From NCBI GenBank assembly GCA_023266695.1, contig JAHFPO010000140.1:1-5614 (forward strand): a DNA stretch of 5,614 bases, in the 5' to 3' direction. Under the pieces are notes generated by a model, which made no database searches, was not told the DNA's origin, and saw nothing but the letters and a program-made list of their open reading frames with translations. This stretch comes from Hyphomicrobiales bacterium (lineage in GTDB: Bacteria > Pseudomonadota > Alphaproteobacteria > Rhizobiales > Xanthobacteraceae). Positions 1-5,491 of this stretch are shown here, piece by piece (position 1 is the stretch's first letter; every line of letters starts with the position of its first letter). Both the position numbers and the translations under genes were made by a program.

Positions 1-190
1 GACCCGCGCTCGTCGCCGTCGGCCCGCGGATCGCGAATTCGAGCGCCGGGCCGGGCGTGAACGCAAGCTCGTCCCCGATCGCGGCGAAGGCGACGAGACT
101 CGCGAGGTCGTGCCGCCCGTCGGGACGCCGACCGAGCACGCGCAGCGTGAGATTCACCTTGGCGGGAGCGCGGTTTGTGAGCGGGGCCAT
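1..190 (-). CDS. ispE: 4-diphosphocytidyl-2-C-methyl-D-erythritol kinase, N-terminal part (runs off the window)
   Basis: Cytoplasmic GHMP-family kinase of the MEP isoprenoid pathway; it phosphorylates the 2-hydroxyl of CDP-methylerythritol with ATP. Only the first 63 codons are present. Seen: the N-terminal signature PAKVNLTLRVLGRR at residues 9-22, with Lys11 matching the catalytic lysine (Lys10 in E. coli), then PDGRHDL (23-29) and a following SLVAFAAIGDEL stretch typical of alphaproteobacterial IspE. The ATG at 190 is preceded by an AGGA-like ribosome site about ten bases upstream, and no other start in this frame is nearby. One oddity: the family DGYH motif reads DGRH here, so the tyrosine that in E. 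coli IspE stacks on the cytosine of the substrate is Arg26. The gene is divergent from the TPR gene at 358, leaving 167 bases for both promoters; no clear promoter was recognised there. Identification is secure for the family; activity cannot be judged from this fragment. Confidence 0.9.
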   Translation of the reverse strand, partial: MAPLTNRAPAKVNLTLRVLGRRPDGRHDLASLVAFAAIGDELAFTPGPALEFAIRGPTATSAG

Positions 191-357
191 GGGCGGAATC
201 CTGCGAGCATGACGAGGCCGTTCGAGCCATGCAACCGCTTCGGCCCGGATATCATGTGGCGTCCTTGCGGCAGCCCTGAAACGGGGGCATGGTCGCTGCC
301 ATCTGCGGTCGCTTTGGCCGATCGGATCGGACGCTCTCAACGGCCGCGGGGAAAGCC

Positions 358-2103
358 ATGGCTTTGACCAGGATTGTGCTCCGTCTCGACTCTGCTGCCG
401 CGCTTGCGGCCGGCCTCCTGTTCTCGTTCCTCGCCCATGCCGAGGTGCCGCCGGCGAACGAGATCGCGCGCACCTCGGTTTCCGGCAACTATCTCGCCGC
501 GCGGCTCGCGGGGTCGAGCCGCGACATGGCCGCCGCCGCCGCCTATTATCGGGCAGCCCTCAGGGCCGATCCCCGCAATTCGGACCTGATCGAGAGCACC
601 TTCCTGGTTGTGCTCGCCGACGGCGCGATCGAGGAATCGGGAGCGCTGGCCGAACGCCTGGTCGGCATCGATCGCACCCACCGCATCGCACGGCTCACGC
701 TCGGATTGCGCGCGATCAAGCGCGGACAGTCCACCGCGGCTCGCAGCCATCTCGCCCAGTCGGTTCGCGGTCCGATCGCCGACCTCACCGCGACGCTCAT
801 TTCCTCCTGGACGCTCGCCGGAAACAACGATGTGAAAGCCGCGATTGAAAACATCGACCGGCTGCAAGGGCCCGACTGGTACGCGGCTTTCAAGGACCTG
901 CACGCCGGACTGATGCTCGACTTCGCGGGCCAGCGCAAGGAAGCGGGCAAGCGCCTCGAGCGCGCCTATCAACTCGACAAGAACTCCCTGCGCACGGTCG
1001 ACGCCTATGCGCGCTGGGCCTCGCGCAGCGGCAATGGCAAGACGGCGCTGGAGACCTATGCGGCGTTCTCGAAAGTTCTGCCGGATCATCCGCTGGTCAA
1101 TGCGGCGGTCGCCGAACTCAATGCCGGCCGCACGCTGGGTCCCTTGGTAGGCTCGGTTCAGGCGGGAGCCGCCGAAGTTCTGTTCGGGCTCGGCACTGCG
1201 CTCGGCCGCCAGGGCGGCGAGGACCTCGGCCTCGTCTATCTACAGCTCGCGCTTTATCTCGAACCGGAGCATCCGCTGGCGCTGTTGTCGCTTGGCGACC
1301 TCTACGAGACGCTGAAGAAGCCCGAGCAGGCAATCATGGTCTTTGCCCGCCTGCCCGCCCATTCGCCCTTGAAGCGCAATGCCGAGATTCAGCGCGGCCT
1401 CGGTCTCGATGCGCTGGAGCGGATCGCCGAGGCGCGCCAGCTGCTCGAAACGATCGTCGAGAGCAATCCCAAGGACCTCGAAGCCATCACCGCCCTCGGC
1501 AACGTGTTGCGTGCCCGCAAGCTGTATGCCGAGGCGGTCGGCGTCTACAGCAAGGGCGTCGCTCTCCTCACCGAGCCTGCGCGCCAGCATTGGACGTTGT
1601 TCTATTTTCGGGGCATTTGCTACGAGCGCTCCAAGAATTGGCCACTGGCGGAGGAGGATTTCGAGAAAGCGCTCGAGCTCTTTCCGGATCAGCCGCAGAC
1701 TTTGAACTATCTGGGCTATTCGTGGGTGGACCAGGGCCTCCATCTCGAAAAGGCGCTCGGGATGATCCGCCGCGCGGTGGAATTGCGCCCCAACGACGGC
1801 TACATCGTCGATAGCCTGGGCTGGGCCTATTACCGCCTTGGCCGCTACGAGGACGCGACCAAGGAACTTGAGCGCGCGATCGAGCTCAGACCCGAGGATC
1901 CGGTCATCAACGACCATCTCGGCGACGCCTATTGGAAGGTCGGGCGCCGGCTCGAATCGCATTTCCAGTGGCGGCACGCCCTCGACATGAAGCCCGAGCC
2001 CGAGGATCTTCCCAAGATCGAGATCAAGCTGCGGGAAGGCCTGAAAGATGACGGCCCTCCGTCCAAAGCCGGCGCCGTCAAGAATTCCGGCAACGGCGGC
2101 TGA
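358..2103 (+). CDS. Exported tetratricopeptide-repeat protein, LbcA/PA4667-like
   Basis: A 581-residue protein made almost wholly of TPR helices. Residues 1-28 form a signal peptide ending in AHA before Glu29; there is no lipobox cysteine, so a soluble periplasmic protein is expected. The first TPR-like unit begins near residue 42. The best repeats are C-terminal: NYLGYSW (450-456), GYIVDSLGWAYYRLG (481-495) and DPVINDHLGDAYWKVG (514-529), a pattern very conserved in alphaproteobacterial homologues. I chose ATG 358 because GGGGAAAG lies just upstream and the signal peptide starts there; an upstream in-frame ATG at 289 would add 23 residues that spoil it. From memory, Pseudomonas LbcA (PA4667), a TPR lipoprotein that serves the protease CtpA, also lies close to ispE, so the neighbourhood supports an LbcA-like scaffold role. 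That role is inference; the TPR call is firm. The gene ends 34 bases before a terminator. Confidence 0.9.
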   Translation: MALTRIVLRLDSAAALAAGLLFSFLAHAEVPPANEIARTSVSGNYLAARLAGSSRDMAAAAAYYRAALRADPRNSDLIESTFLVVLADGAIEESGALAERLVGIDRTHRIARLTLGLRAIKRGQSTAARSHLAQSVRGPIADLTATLISSWTLAGNNDVKAAIENIDRLQGPDWYAAFKDLHAGLMLDFAGQRKEAGKRLERAYQLDKNSLRTVDAYARWASRSGNGKTALETYAAFSKVLPDHPLVNAAVAELNAGRTLGPLVGSVQAGAAEVLFGLGTALGRQGGEDLGLVYLQLALYLEPEHPLALLSLGDLYETLKKPEQAIMVFARLPAHSPLKRNAEIQRGLGLDALERIAEARQLLETIVESNPKDLEAITALGNVLRARKLYAEAVGVYSKGVALLTEPARQHWTLFYFRGICYERSKNWPLAEEDFEKALELFPDQPQTLNYLGYSWVDQGLHLEKALGMIRRAVELRPNDGYIVDSLGWAYYRLGRYEDATKELERAIELRPEDPVINDHLGDAYWKVGRRLESHFQWRHALDMKPEPEDLPKIEIKLREGLKDDGPPSKAGAVKNSGNGG

Positions 2104-2137
2104 GCCGGCGGGCCCGGTTCGCCTCACACGCGTGAAA

Positions 2138-2159
2138 AAAGGCGCCCGCGGGCGCCTTT
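2138..2159. terminator. Bidirectional intrinsic terminator between convergent genes
   Basis: Perfect ten-base-pair inverted repeat: AAAGGCGCCC, a two-base loop (GC), then GGGCGCCTTT. On the plus strand it ends the TPR gene, with a short T run. On the minus strand it is followed by six T (AAAAAA at 2135-2140 on the plus strand), a better signal, and would end transcripts from the leftward gene at 2221-2619. It sits 34 bases from the TPR stop and about 60 from the other stop. Confidence 0.85.
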
Positions 2160-2220
2160 GTTGTGCTTGCCGGAATGCCGGGCGGCTCGGGCCTAGGCCC
2201 GCATGCAAATCTCAGAACGA

Positions 2221-2619
2221 TCAGTGCTCCGTAAGATCGCACCAACGCGCCTGGTCGGTGGTCGCGATCCGATAAAGCCCGGGCTTGCGCTCGGTCATGC
2301 GATAGCAACCTTCACGGCCGGAATTCAGCCTCTGCCAGTGGATGCAGACGTCCTCGCCGGCGCTGCGCACGCGGCCTTCGTCGGTCTCCTCCATGGCGGT
2401 ATCTCGCGCGGTCGGCGAGCGATAGATCGCCTTGGCCACGCCGCCCTTCCCGTAGCTCGCCATTCCGGTGGTGCCGTCGATGCAATTGAATTCAAACCGG
2501 CGGCCGGCGAGCAGCGCCTGCGCCTCGGAACCGGTGAGGGCTCGCTCGGCGAGAACAGGGGCACTGAAGGCGGCGGCGGCCAGGACAGTCGCCGCAAAAG
2601 TTCGAATCAAAAGGTTCAA
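2221..2619 (-). CDS. Small secreted four-cysteine protein A (unknown function)
   Basis: A 132-residue protein of unknown function. Residues 1-24 are a signal peptide ending in VLA before Glu25, so the mature protein of about 108 residues should be periplasmic or secreted. The mature part has exactly four cysteines (46, 92, 105, 127), probably two disulfides, in the settings NCIDGT, EDVC, EGCY and RWCD. The same settings and nearly the same spacing occur in the upstream gene at 2863-3327, so the two look like diverged paralogues. The start is a TTG: no ATG in frame fits, and GGAG lies six bases upstream (2626-2629). It lies 243 bases downstream of its paralogue on the same strand and ends before the shared terminator at 2138-2159. 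No enzymatic motif is seen. The gene is well supported by signal peptide, ribosome site and terminator; the role is not known. Confidence 0.8.
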   Translation of the reverse strand: MNLLIRTFAATVLAAAAFSAPVLAERALTGSEAQALLAGRRFEFNCIDGTTGMASYGKGGVAKAIYRSPTARDTAMEETDEGRVRSAGEDVCIHWQRLNSGREGCYRMTERKPGLYRIATTDQARWCDLTEH

Positions 2620-2625
2620 TGTTCA

Positions 2626-2629
2626 CTCC
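2626..2629 (-). promoter_or_regulatory. Ribosome binding site that fixes a TTG start
   Basis: GGAG on the minus strand, six bases before TTG 2619. An ATG just upstream overlaps this site but is followed at once by a stop (ATG GAG TGA), so TTG is the only sensible start for the 132-residue secreted protein. Confidence 0.6.
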
Positions 2630-2704
2630 ATAGGGTTCCCAGCGCACTTGGCTTATTGCAGCGCAACATGGCGGAAGTTCGACCGTACTGATGTTCGGAA
2701 GGGG

Positions 2705-2733
2705 ATAAAAGTATTGATAATCAAATGGGTTAA
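2705..2733 (-). promoter_or_regulatory. Possible promoter with an inverted repeat in the spacer
   Basis: In the AT-rich stretch upstream of the 2221-2619 gene, the minus strand reads TTAACC, 17 bases, TTTTAT: four of six matches to each sigma-70 box. The spacer contains TTGAT-A-ATCAA (2714-2724 on the plus strand), a five-base-arm inverted repeat that could bind a regulator. Transcription would start about 80 bases before the TTG codon. The rest of the 2620-2862 gap shows no gene. This is a weak pattern match only. Confidence 0.25.
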
Positions 2734-2862
2734 TCAGAGATGATGGGATCAGATTGAAAGAATCGCGCCGAAACTGAGCGATATGCAAGTGCGCCGCAAT
2801 AGCGGGCCGGGCGCCGGGGACGGCGACCCCGCATGGCGTGGCGATGGCGGGAGATCGGGAGC

Positions 2863-3327
2863 TTAGGGCCTCGTCCGCGCCGCTCCGGCAAGGACGCCTT
2901 CGTTTGCCGTCCGCGCTCCGCGTCTGCGCGCAATTTGGGTGCGTCCGCCGCGGTTGAAGTCGCAATACATGAAACTGAGACCGGAGATCGCGCCGCGGAA
3001 GCTCGTTTCGCTGGTTTTTGTGAGACTGAAGCACGGACTGAAGGACAACCCGCGCACGGTGGCGCACACCCTTTCATTCTTGATGTAGAGCGTTCCCGGC
3101 GGCAGGTGGAGATAGCGCCTCTGGCCGCGGCCGAATAACCGCATCGTTCCCAGAGCCGAACCGTCGGCGGAAATCCGCCCAGAACCTACGGTGCCGTCGA
3201 AACAGGTGTAGCTGAACAAGTGGCCGACGACGAATTCCTGCGTCGCGCTGGCATTCATGACCTCCTCACCCGCCACGGGCGAGGCGGCGAGGAAAGGGAG
3301 GACGAGAACGAGGCGCGTACGGGTCAT
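2863..3327 (-). CDS. Small secreted four-cysteine protein B (unknown function)
   Basis: A 154-residue protein resembling a common Bradyrhizobium hypothetical family; function unknown. Residues 1-20 are a signal peptide (arginines, then LVLVLPFLAASPVAG). The mature part has four cysteines at 42, 88, 99 and 122 in the settings YTCFDGT, ERVC, SPCF and MYCDF, which line up with C46, C92, C105 and C127 of the downstream protein. Residues 126-154 form a basic Arg/Gly/Ala tail that looks disordered. I chose ATG 3327 because the signal peptide starts there, although its ribosome site is poor. An in-frame ATG at 3405, overlapping the TGA of the oxidoreductase remnant, would add 26 residues and is the alternative. 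The upstream bases 3248-3527 are repeated at the right edge of the window, where the start of a second copy of this gene is broken. It may be read from upstream genes on the same strand. Confidence 0.8.
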   Translation of the reverse strand: MTRTRLVLVLPFLAASPVAGEEVMNASATQEFVVGHLFSYTCFDGTVGSGRISADGSALGTMRLFGRGQRRYLHLPPGTLYIKNERVCATVRGLSFSPCFSLTKTSETSFRGAISGLSFMYCDFNRGGRTQIARRRGARTANEGVLAGAARTRP

Positions 3328-3527
3328 CGCTGCGGCCGCTGTTGATTCGGCTAGGGCGCAGCAAGCGTGGCGAGTTGTCAAGGGTCCGCACACCAAAAAA
3401 AGCATCACCCGATACACACCACCACGCGCCCGCGCACTTTGCCCGCAAGAATAGTGCGGGCGGTCTCGAGGACGCCGACGAACGGCACTTCGGTGGTGAT
3501 GGCGGCGAGCTTGGCGCGGTCGAGGTC
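3248..3527. repeat. Left copy of a long direct repeat flanking the cargo
   Basis: This copy covers the first codons of the four-cysteine gene, its upstream region and the last codons of an MDR oxidoreductase. It matches 5422-5614 in the same orientation. Counted by eye: 3248-3291 against 5422-5465 has 38 of 44 identical; 3417-3527 against 5504-5614 has 100 of 111 identical, the last 49 without a mismatch. An 83-base segment (3292-3374) is absent from the right copy, and the A-rich stretch between differs by small gaps. The right copy runs off the window, so the outer limit of homology (3527 or a little beyond, before 3542) is not known. Confidence 0.9.
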
Positions 3528-3542
3528 GGCGCCGGCTGCCAT
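3405..3542 (-). pseudogene. 3' remnant of an AcuI/YhdH-type MDR oxidoreductase
   Basis: The minus strand encodes 45 residues whose last 40 match the C-terminus of the oxidoreductase at the right edge almost residue for residue (DLDRAKLAAITTEVPF shared; the ends VRGRVVVCIG and VRGRTVVRVG correspond). This is the C-terminal tail of the medium-chain dehydrogenase/reductase family that includes acrylyl-CoA reductase AcuI and YhdH. The NADPH-binding and catalytic parts, about 280 residues, are missing, so it cannot be an enzyme. The frame is still open and begins with an ATG (3542) that overlaps the TAA of the L,D-transpeptidase gene by one base; a coupled short peptide is possible but more likely accidental. 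It marks the left breakpoint of the cargo insertion. Confidence 0.8.
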
Positions 3543-4051
3543 TACATCACGACGACCCGCGTGCCGACGTGCACCCGATCATACAGATCCAAGATGTCCT
3601 GATTGTACATGCGGATGCATCCATAGGAGACGAACCCGCCGACCGAGCTTGGTACATTGGTGCCGTGGATAGCGTATTCCCCACCGCTGAGTGTGAGGGC
3701 TGCGGCGCCCATTGGATTATTCGGGGAGCCGCCCGCAATGACATCAGGCAGCCAGGGCTTATCGCGCTTCACTTCCCGCGGCGGCGACCACGCTGGCTTG
3801 AGATACTTCCAGCGGATGAAACTTGTTCCAGACCATGCCTTCCCGGCCTTGCCGACACCGACCGGGTAACGTATCGCCCGCCCGCCGCCGAGCACGTAGT
3901 AGAGTCGTCGTTCCTTCGTCTTTACGACGACCGTCCCGGCCGTATATTCGTCAAAACGAACGGTTTCCCGCGCTTTCGCTGGTTCGATGACGCCGGGTGT
4001 AATGACGTATACCACAGCGAAAATCAGGAATGACCGAAGTGCGACTCGCAT
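3542..4051 (-). CDS. Exported L,D-transpeptidase, YkuD domain
   Basis: A 169-residue YkuD-family enzyme. Such enzymes make 3-3 crosslinks in peptidoglycan or attach proteins to it, through a cysteine acyl-enzyme in the periplasm. Residues 1-27 are a signal peptide or anchor (hydrophobic 8-22, cleavage likely after AKA). The YkuD domain runs from about residue 38 to the end: substrate-loop GGSPNNPMG (107-115), IHGTNVP with His129, and SYGCIRM (142-148) with nucleophile Cys145. The usual histidine before Gly-Cys is tyrosine here, a position that varies in the family. ATG 4051 has GGGAG six bases upstream (4058-4062); a GTG at 4072 would add seven residues and lacks such a site. The stop abuts the oxidoreductase remnant, so the gene end lies at the insertion junction. 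No terminator separates it from the leftward genes at 3327 and 2619, so read-through is possible. It is divergent from the lipoprotein gene. Confidence 0.92.
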   Translation of the reverse strand: MRVALRSFLIFAVVYVITPGVIEPAKARETVRFDEYTAGTVVVKTKERRLYYVLGGGRAIRYPVGVGKAGKAWSGTSFIRWKYLKPAWSPPREVKRDKPWLPDVIAGGSPNNPMGAAALTLSGGEYAIHGTNVPSSVGGFVSYGCIRMYNQDILDLYDRVHVGTRVVVM

Positions 4052-4414
4052 AGCGGGCTCCCGCCAGTCCACAGCTTGGATACTTACTGTCTAGTGTTGT
4101 GGAATTCTGCTGGAAAAATCAACTTTCATCGTAAGCGTGGTACTCATCGGATCGCTCGCATCCCCCCATCGGCCGCCTATGCCGGGTGGTTTAGCACTTT
4201 CACCTGCGGCGCCTTGGGTAGCGCGCCGGCACTGCATGTGCTTGAAATCAATTGGATTCGAGAAGGAATCCGCTATCCCGAATATCACCCGACGGGCCTG
4301 TATCTCATGTCTTCGCCGACGCCACGCAATTAGACGTGGAGTGTGGCTTTTAAGCACTAGAAGAGCAGCTCGCTTTGCTTGTAGTATTTTGCCGTCCTGT
4401 AACAGGGGGCCTTC
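4052..4414. other. Divergent intergenic region, 363 bases, no convincing gene
   Basis: Lies between the leftward L,D-transpeptidase and the rightward lipoprotein gene and should hold both promoters. Base composition drops (24 G/C of 60 in 4081-4140), unlike the TPR gene. Two open frames on the plus strand (from 4076 and 4137) and one on the minus strand have no ribosome site, signal or family look, so I do not call them. A perfect inverted repeat lies at 4254-4271. No sigma-70 promoter stood out. An untranslated RNA cannot be excluded. Confidence 0.6.
4254..4271. repeat. Perfect inverted repeat, possible operator
   Basis: GGATTC, six bases (GAGAAG), GAATCC. Each arm is six bases with no mismatch. 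It lies about 145 bases before the lipoprotein start and about 200 from the transpeptidase start. It could be an operator or simply chance in a gap of this size. Confidence 0.3.
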
Positions 4415-4528
4415 ATGAAGAAGCTTCTAGTCGTAGTGGCTGCAACTTTCGCCATTCTGAGCATTGCTGGCTGCGCTAATATCGGCAAAGCTCCGATTGG
4501 CAAATCCCCGGTAGTAACCAAATACTAA
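4415..4528 (+). CDS. Very small lipoprotein, 37 residues
   Basis: A complete small gene below usual length cut-offs. The product starts MKKLLVVVAA, continues with a hydrophobic stretch and reaches the lipobox IAGC with Cys20, so signal peptidase II should leave an 18-residue lipidated peptide (NIGKAPIGKSPVVTKY after Cys20-Ala21). Asn22 at +3 and Ala21 at +2 give no inner-membrane retention signal of the Asp+2 type, so an outer-membrane fate is likely. AGGGGG (4404-4409) sits five bases before ATG 4415, and a terminator follows 19 bases after the stop, so this appears to be a single-gene unit. Small lipoproteins with a Gly-Lys and Pro-Val-Val-Thr-Lys ending are familiar from Bradyrhizobium genomes, but I know no assigned function. 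The entericidin family is similar in size and type, but no specific match is claimed. Confidence 0.85.
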   Translation: MKKLLVVVAATFAILSIAGCANIGKAPIGKSPVVTKY

Positions 4529-4546
4529 CGCGACAGCGTCACGGAA

Positions 4547-4576
4547 GGGCCGGCTCGCGCCGGCTTCTTTCTCTTT
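4547..4576 (+). terminator. Intrinsic terminator of the small lipoprotein gene
   Basis: GCCGGC (4549-4554), loop TCGC, GCCGGC (4559-4564), extended by two G-T pairs, then a pyrimidine tail TTCTTTCTCTTT. It lies 19 bases after the lipoprotein stop and separates that gene from the one at 4664. Confidence 0.75.
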
Positions 4577-4652
4577 GGCGAGTCGAAGCCGCAGAGCGGT
4601 GAACCGCGGGGCTGCCGGCTCCCGATATGCTAGATGCCCAGCGGGTACCTCT

Positions 4653-4657
4653 GGGAG
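4653..4657 (+). promoter_or_regulatory. Ribosome binding site that fixes a GTG start
   Basis: GGGAG lies six bases before GTG 4664. The longer alternative, ATG 4634, has no such site and would put ten polar residues before the signal peptide. The transpeptidase gene uses the same GGGAG at the same spacing. Confidence 0.65.
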
Positions 4658-4663
4658 CTAACT

Positions 4664-5305
4664 GTGCAGTACGATCTGAAGAAAGGGAGCGGCCTTAGCT
4701 TCCTGGTGGGTTTGTGCGTGTTCGCGATTCCGGCGGGACTGGAAGTTCCGGCGGCCAGCGCTCAGGACGCCAGCGCGAAGACTGTGGCTGGCGCCAAACC
4801 ACAAAAACCAACTCCACCCGTAAAGATAAAAGAGCCTGTCACCGCCACCGGGTGCAAGATGGAACCCGGCAAGCCGTATTTCGTCGAGTTCCGGTCGCGG
4901 ACCGCCGCGAGCTATGGCCATACCTTTGTATTTTACGGACGGCTGGGCGGCGGGAATAAATTTGCCAGCTTTAAAGTCGCCGGCCTGCATCCCAAGGGCG
5001 ACGACCCCGCTGTCTATATGAGGGGGCACATGGTGCCGGTTCCGTCCGAAACCGGGGTCAGTTACGGCGACCTCGACGAACAGTATCTGACCGCTCGCTA
5101 TTGCGTCGTGTTAAACGAGGCCGAGTACAACAAAGTCGCCGCGTTCATCAAGAAGCTGCAGGCCAATTCACCGACATGGCATGCGCCCACGACAAACTGC
5201 AACTCATTCGCGGGAGATATCGCGAAATCCATGGGCTTGAAGGCTCCACCTTCGATGTTGTTGCCGGAAACCTTCATCAAAACACTTCGGAGCATGAATA
5301 GCTGA
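4664..5305 (+). CDS. Exported protein with a probable permuted papain-like fold (His/Asn-Cys-Asn)
   Basis: A 213-residue protein, not recognised as a named family. Residues 1-34 are a signal peptide (LysLys at 6-7, hydrophobic 11-26, cleavage near ASAQ). A Lys/Pro/Ala-rich linker follows (35-58). The globular part has YGHTFVFYG (84-92, His86) and, near the C-terminus, TTNCNSFAGDIAKSMGL (176-192, Cys179), ending with an Ala-Pro-Pro segment. A histidine ahead of an Asn-Cys-Asn-x-Phe helix is the order of circularly permuted papain-like proteins (PPPDE/DeSI, LRAT, permuted NlpC/P60), whose Cys starts the C-terminal helix. By that analogy His86 and Cys179 would form the active pair and the protein would be a periplasmic cysteine peptidase, amidase or acyltransferase. 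This is inference; Cys64 and Cys147 could instead make disulfides. Start GTG 4664 follows GGGAG. It has no clear terminator after it, and lies next to the right repeat copy. Confidence 0.8.
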   Translation: MQYDLKKGSGLSFLVGLCVFAIPAGLEVPAASAQDASAKTVAGAKPQKPTPPVKIKEPVTATGCKMEPGKPYFVEFRSRTAASYGHTFVFYGRLGGGNKFASFKVAGLHPKGDDPAVYMRGHMVPVPSETGVSYGDLDEQYLTARYCVVLNEAEYNKVAAFIKKLQANSPTWHAPTTNCNSFAGDIAKSMGLKAPPSMLLPETFIKTLRSMNS

Positions 5306-5421
5306 CAGAAGGATTTGTCCATGATCGCGAAATCAAACATTCCCTAAGGGCAGGGGGGATGTAGAGGCAGAGATAAATATTCCGCGTGCGCTGGCGTACG
5401 TCACCTCCAAGATCAGCCCGT

Positions 5422-5465
5422 CTGGCATTCATAATCTCACCACCCGCCACTGGCGGGGCGGCGAG
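5422..5465 (-). pseudogene. Relic of the signal-peptide end of a second four-cysteine gene
   Basis: Read on the minus strand, this piece encodes LAAPPVAGGEIMNA, matching LAASPVAGEEVMNA (residues 13-26) of the gene at 2863-3327; 38 of 44 bases agree. The start codon and first residues are missing because 83 bases are absent, and homology stops abruptly at 5422, where the cargo begins. It is not translatable. Bases 5306-5421, between this relic and the papain-like gene, show no gene, repeat or terminator that I can support. Confidence 0.75.
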
Positions 5466-5491
5466 TTGCTAAAGGCCCGAACAAAAATACC

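Noticed and set aside
337..1089. Long minus-strand open frame (250 codons) opposite the TPR gene, and another at 1240-2208
   Set aside because: Arg/Gly/Ala-rich shadows of a high-GC gene; no ribosome site or family resemblance, whereas the plus-strand frame is an obvious TPR protein with a signal peptide.
2492..3077. Minus-strand frames covering the gap and parts of both four-cysteine genes
   Set aside because: Out of frame with the signal-peptide proteins and of shadow-like composition; they would overlap both real genes.
3376..3381. Perfect TTGACA box on the minus strand upstream of the four-cysteine gene B
   Set aside because: No acceptable -10 box at 16-18 bases (the 17-base position reads CGCCCT), so it is not called a promoter; the right repeat copy does not keep the box.
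3569..4033. Plus-strand frame of 154 codons opposite the transpeptidase
   Set aside because: Antisense to a clear YkuD enzyme; no start signal or recognisable motif.
3542..4051. Tyrosine in place of histidine in the Ser-His-Gly-Cys motif of the transpeptidase as a sign of inactivity
   Set aside because: This position varies in active YkuD enzymes, while the catalytic His, Cys and following Arg are all present.
4377..4404. TTGCTT, 17 bases, TGTAAC upstream of the small lipoprotein
   Set aside because: Transcription would start only a few bases before the ATG and would leave out the AGGGGG ribosome site.
4076..4418. Plus-strand frames in the divergent gap
   Set aside because: No ribosome site, no signal peptide, no family look; one overlaps the start of the small lipoprotein gene.
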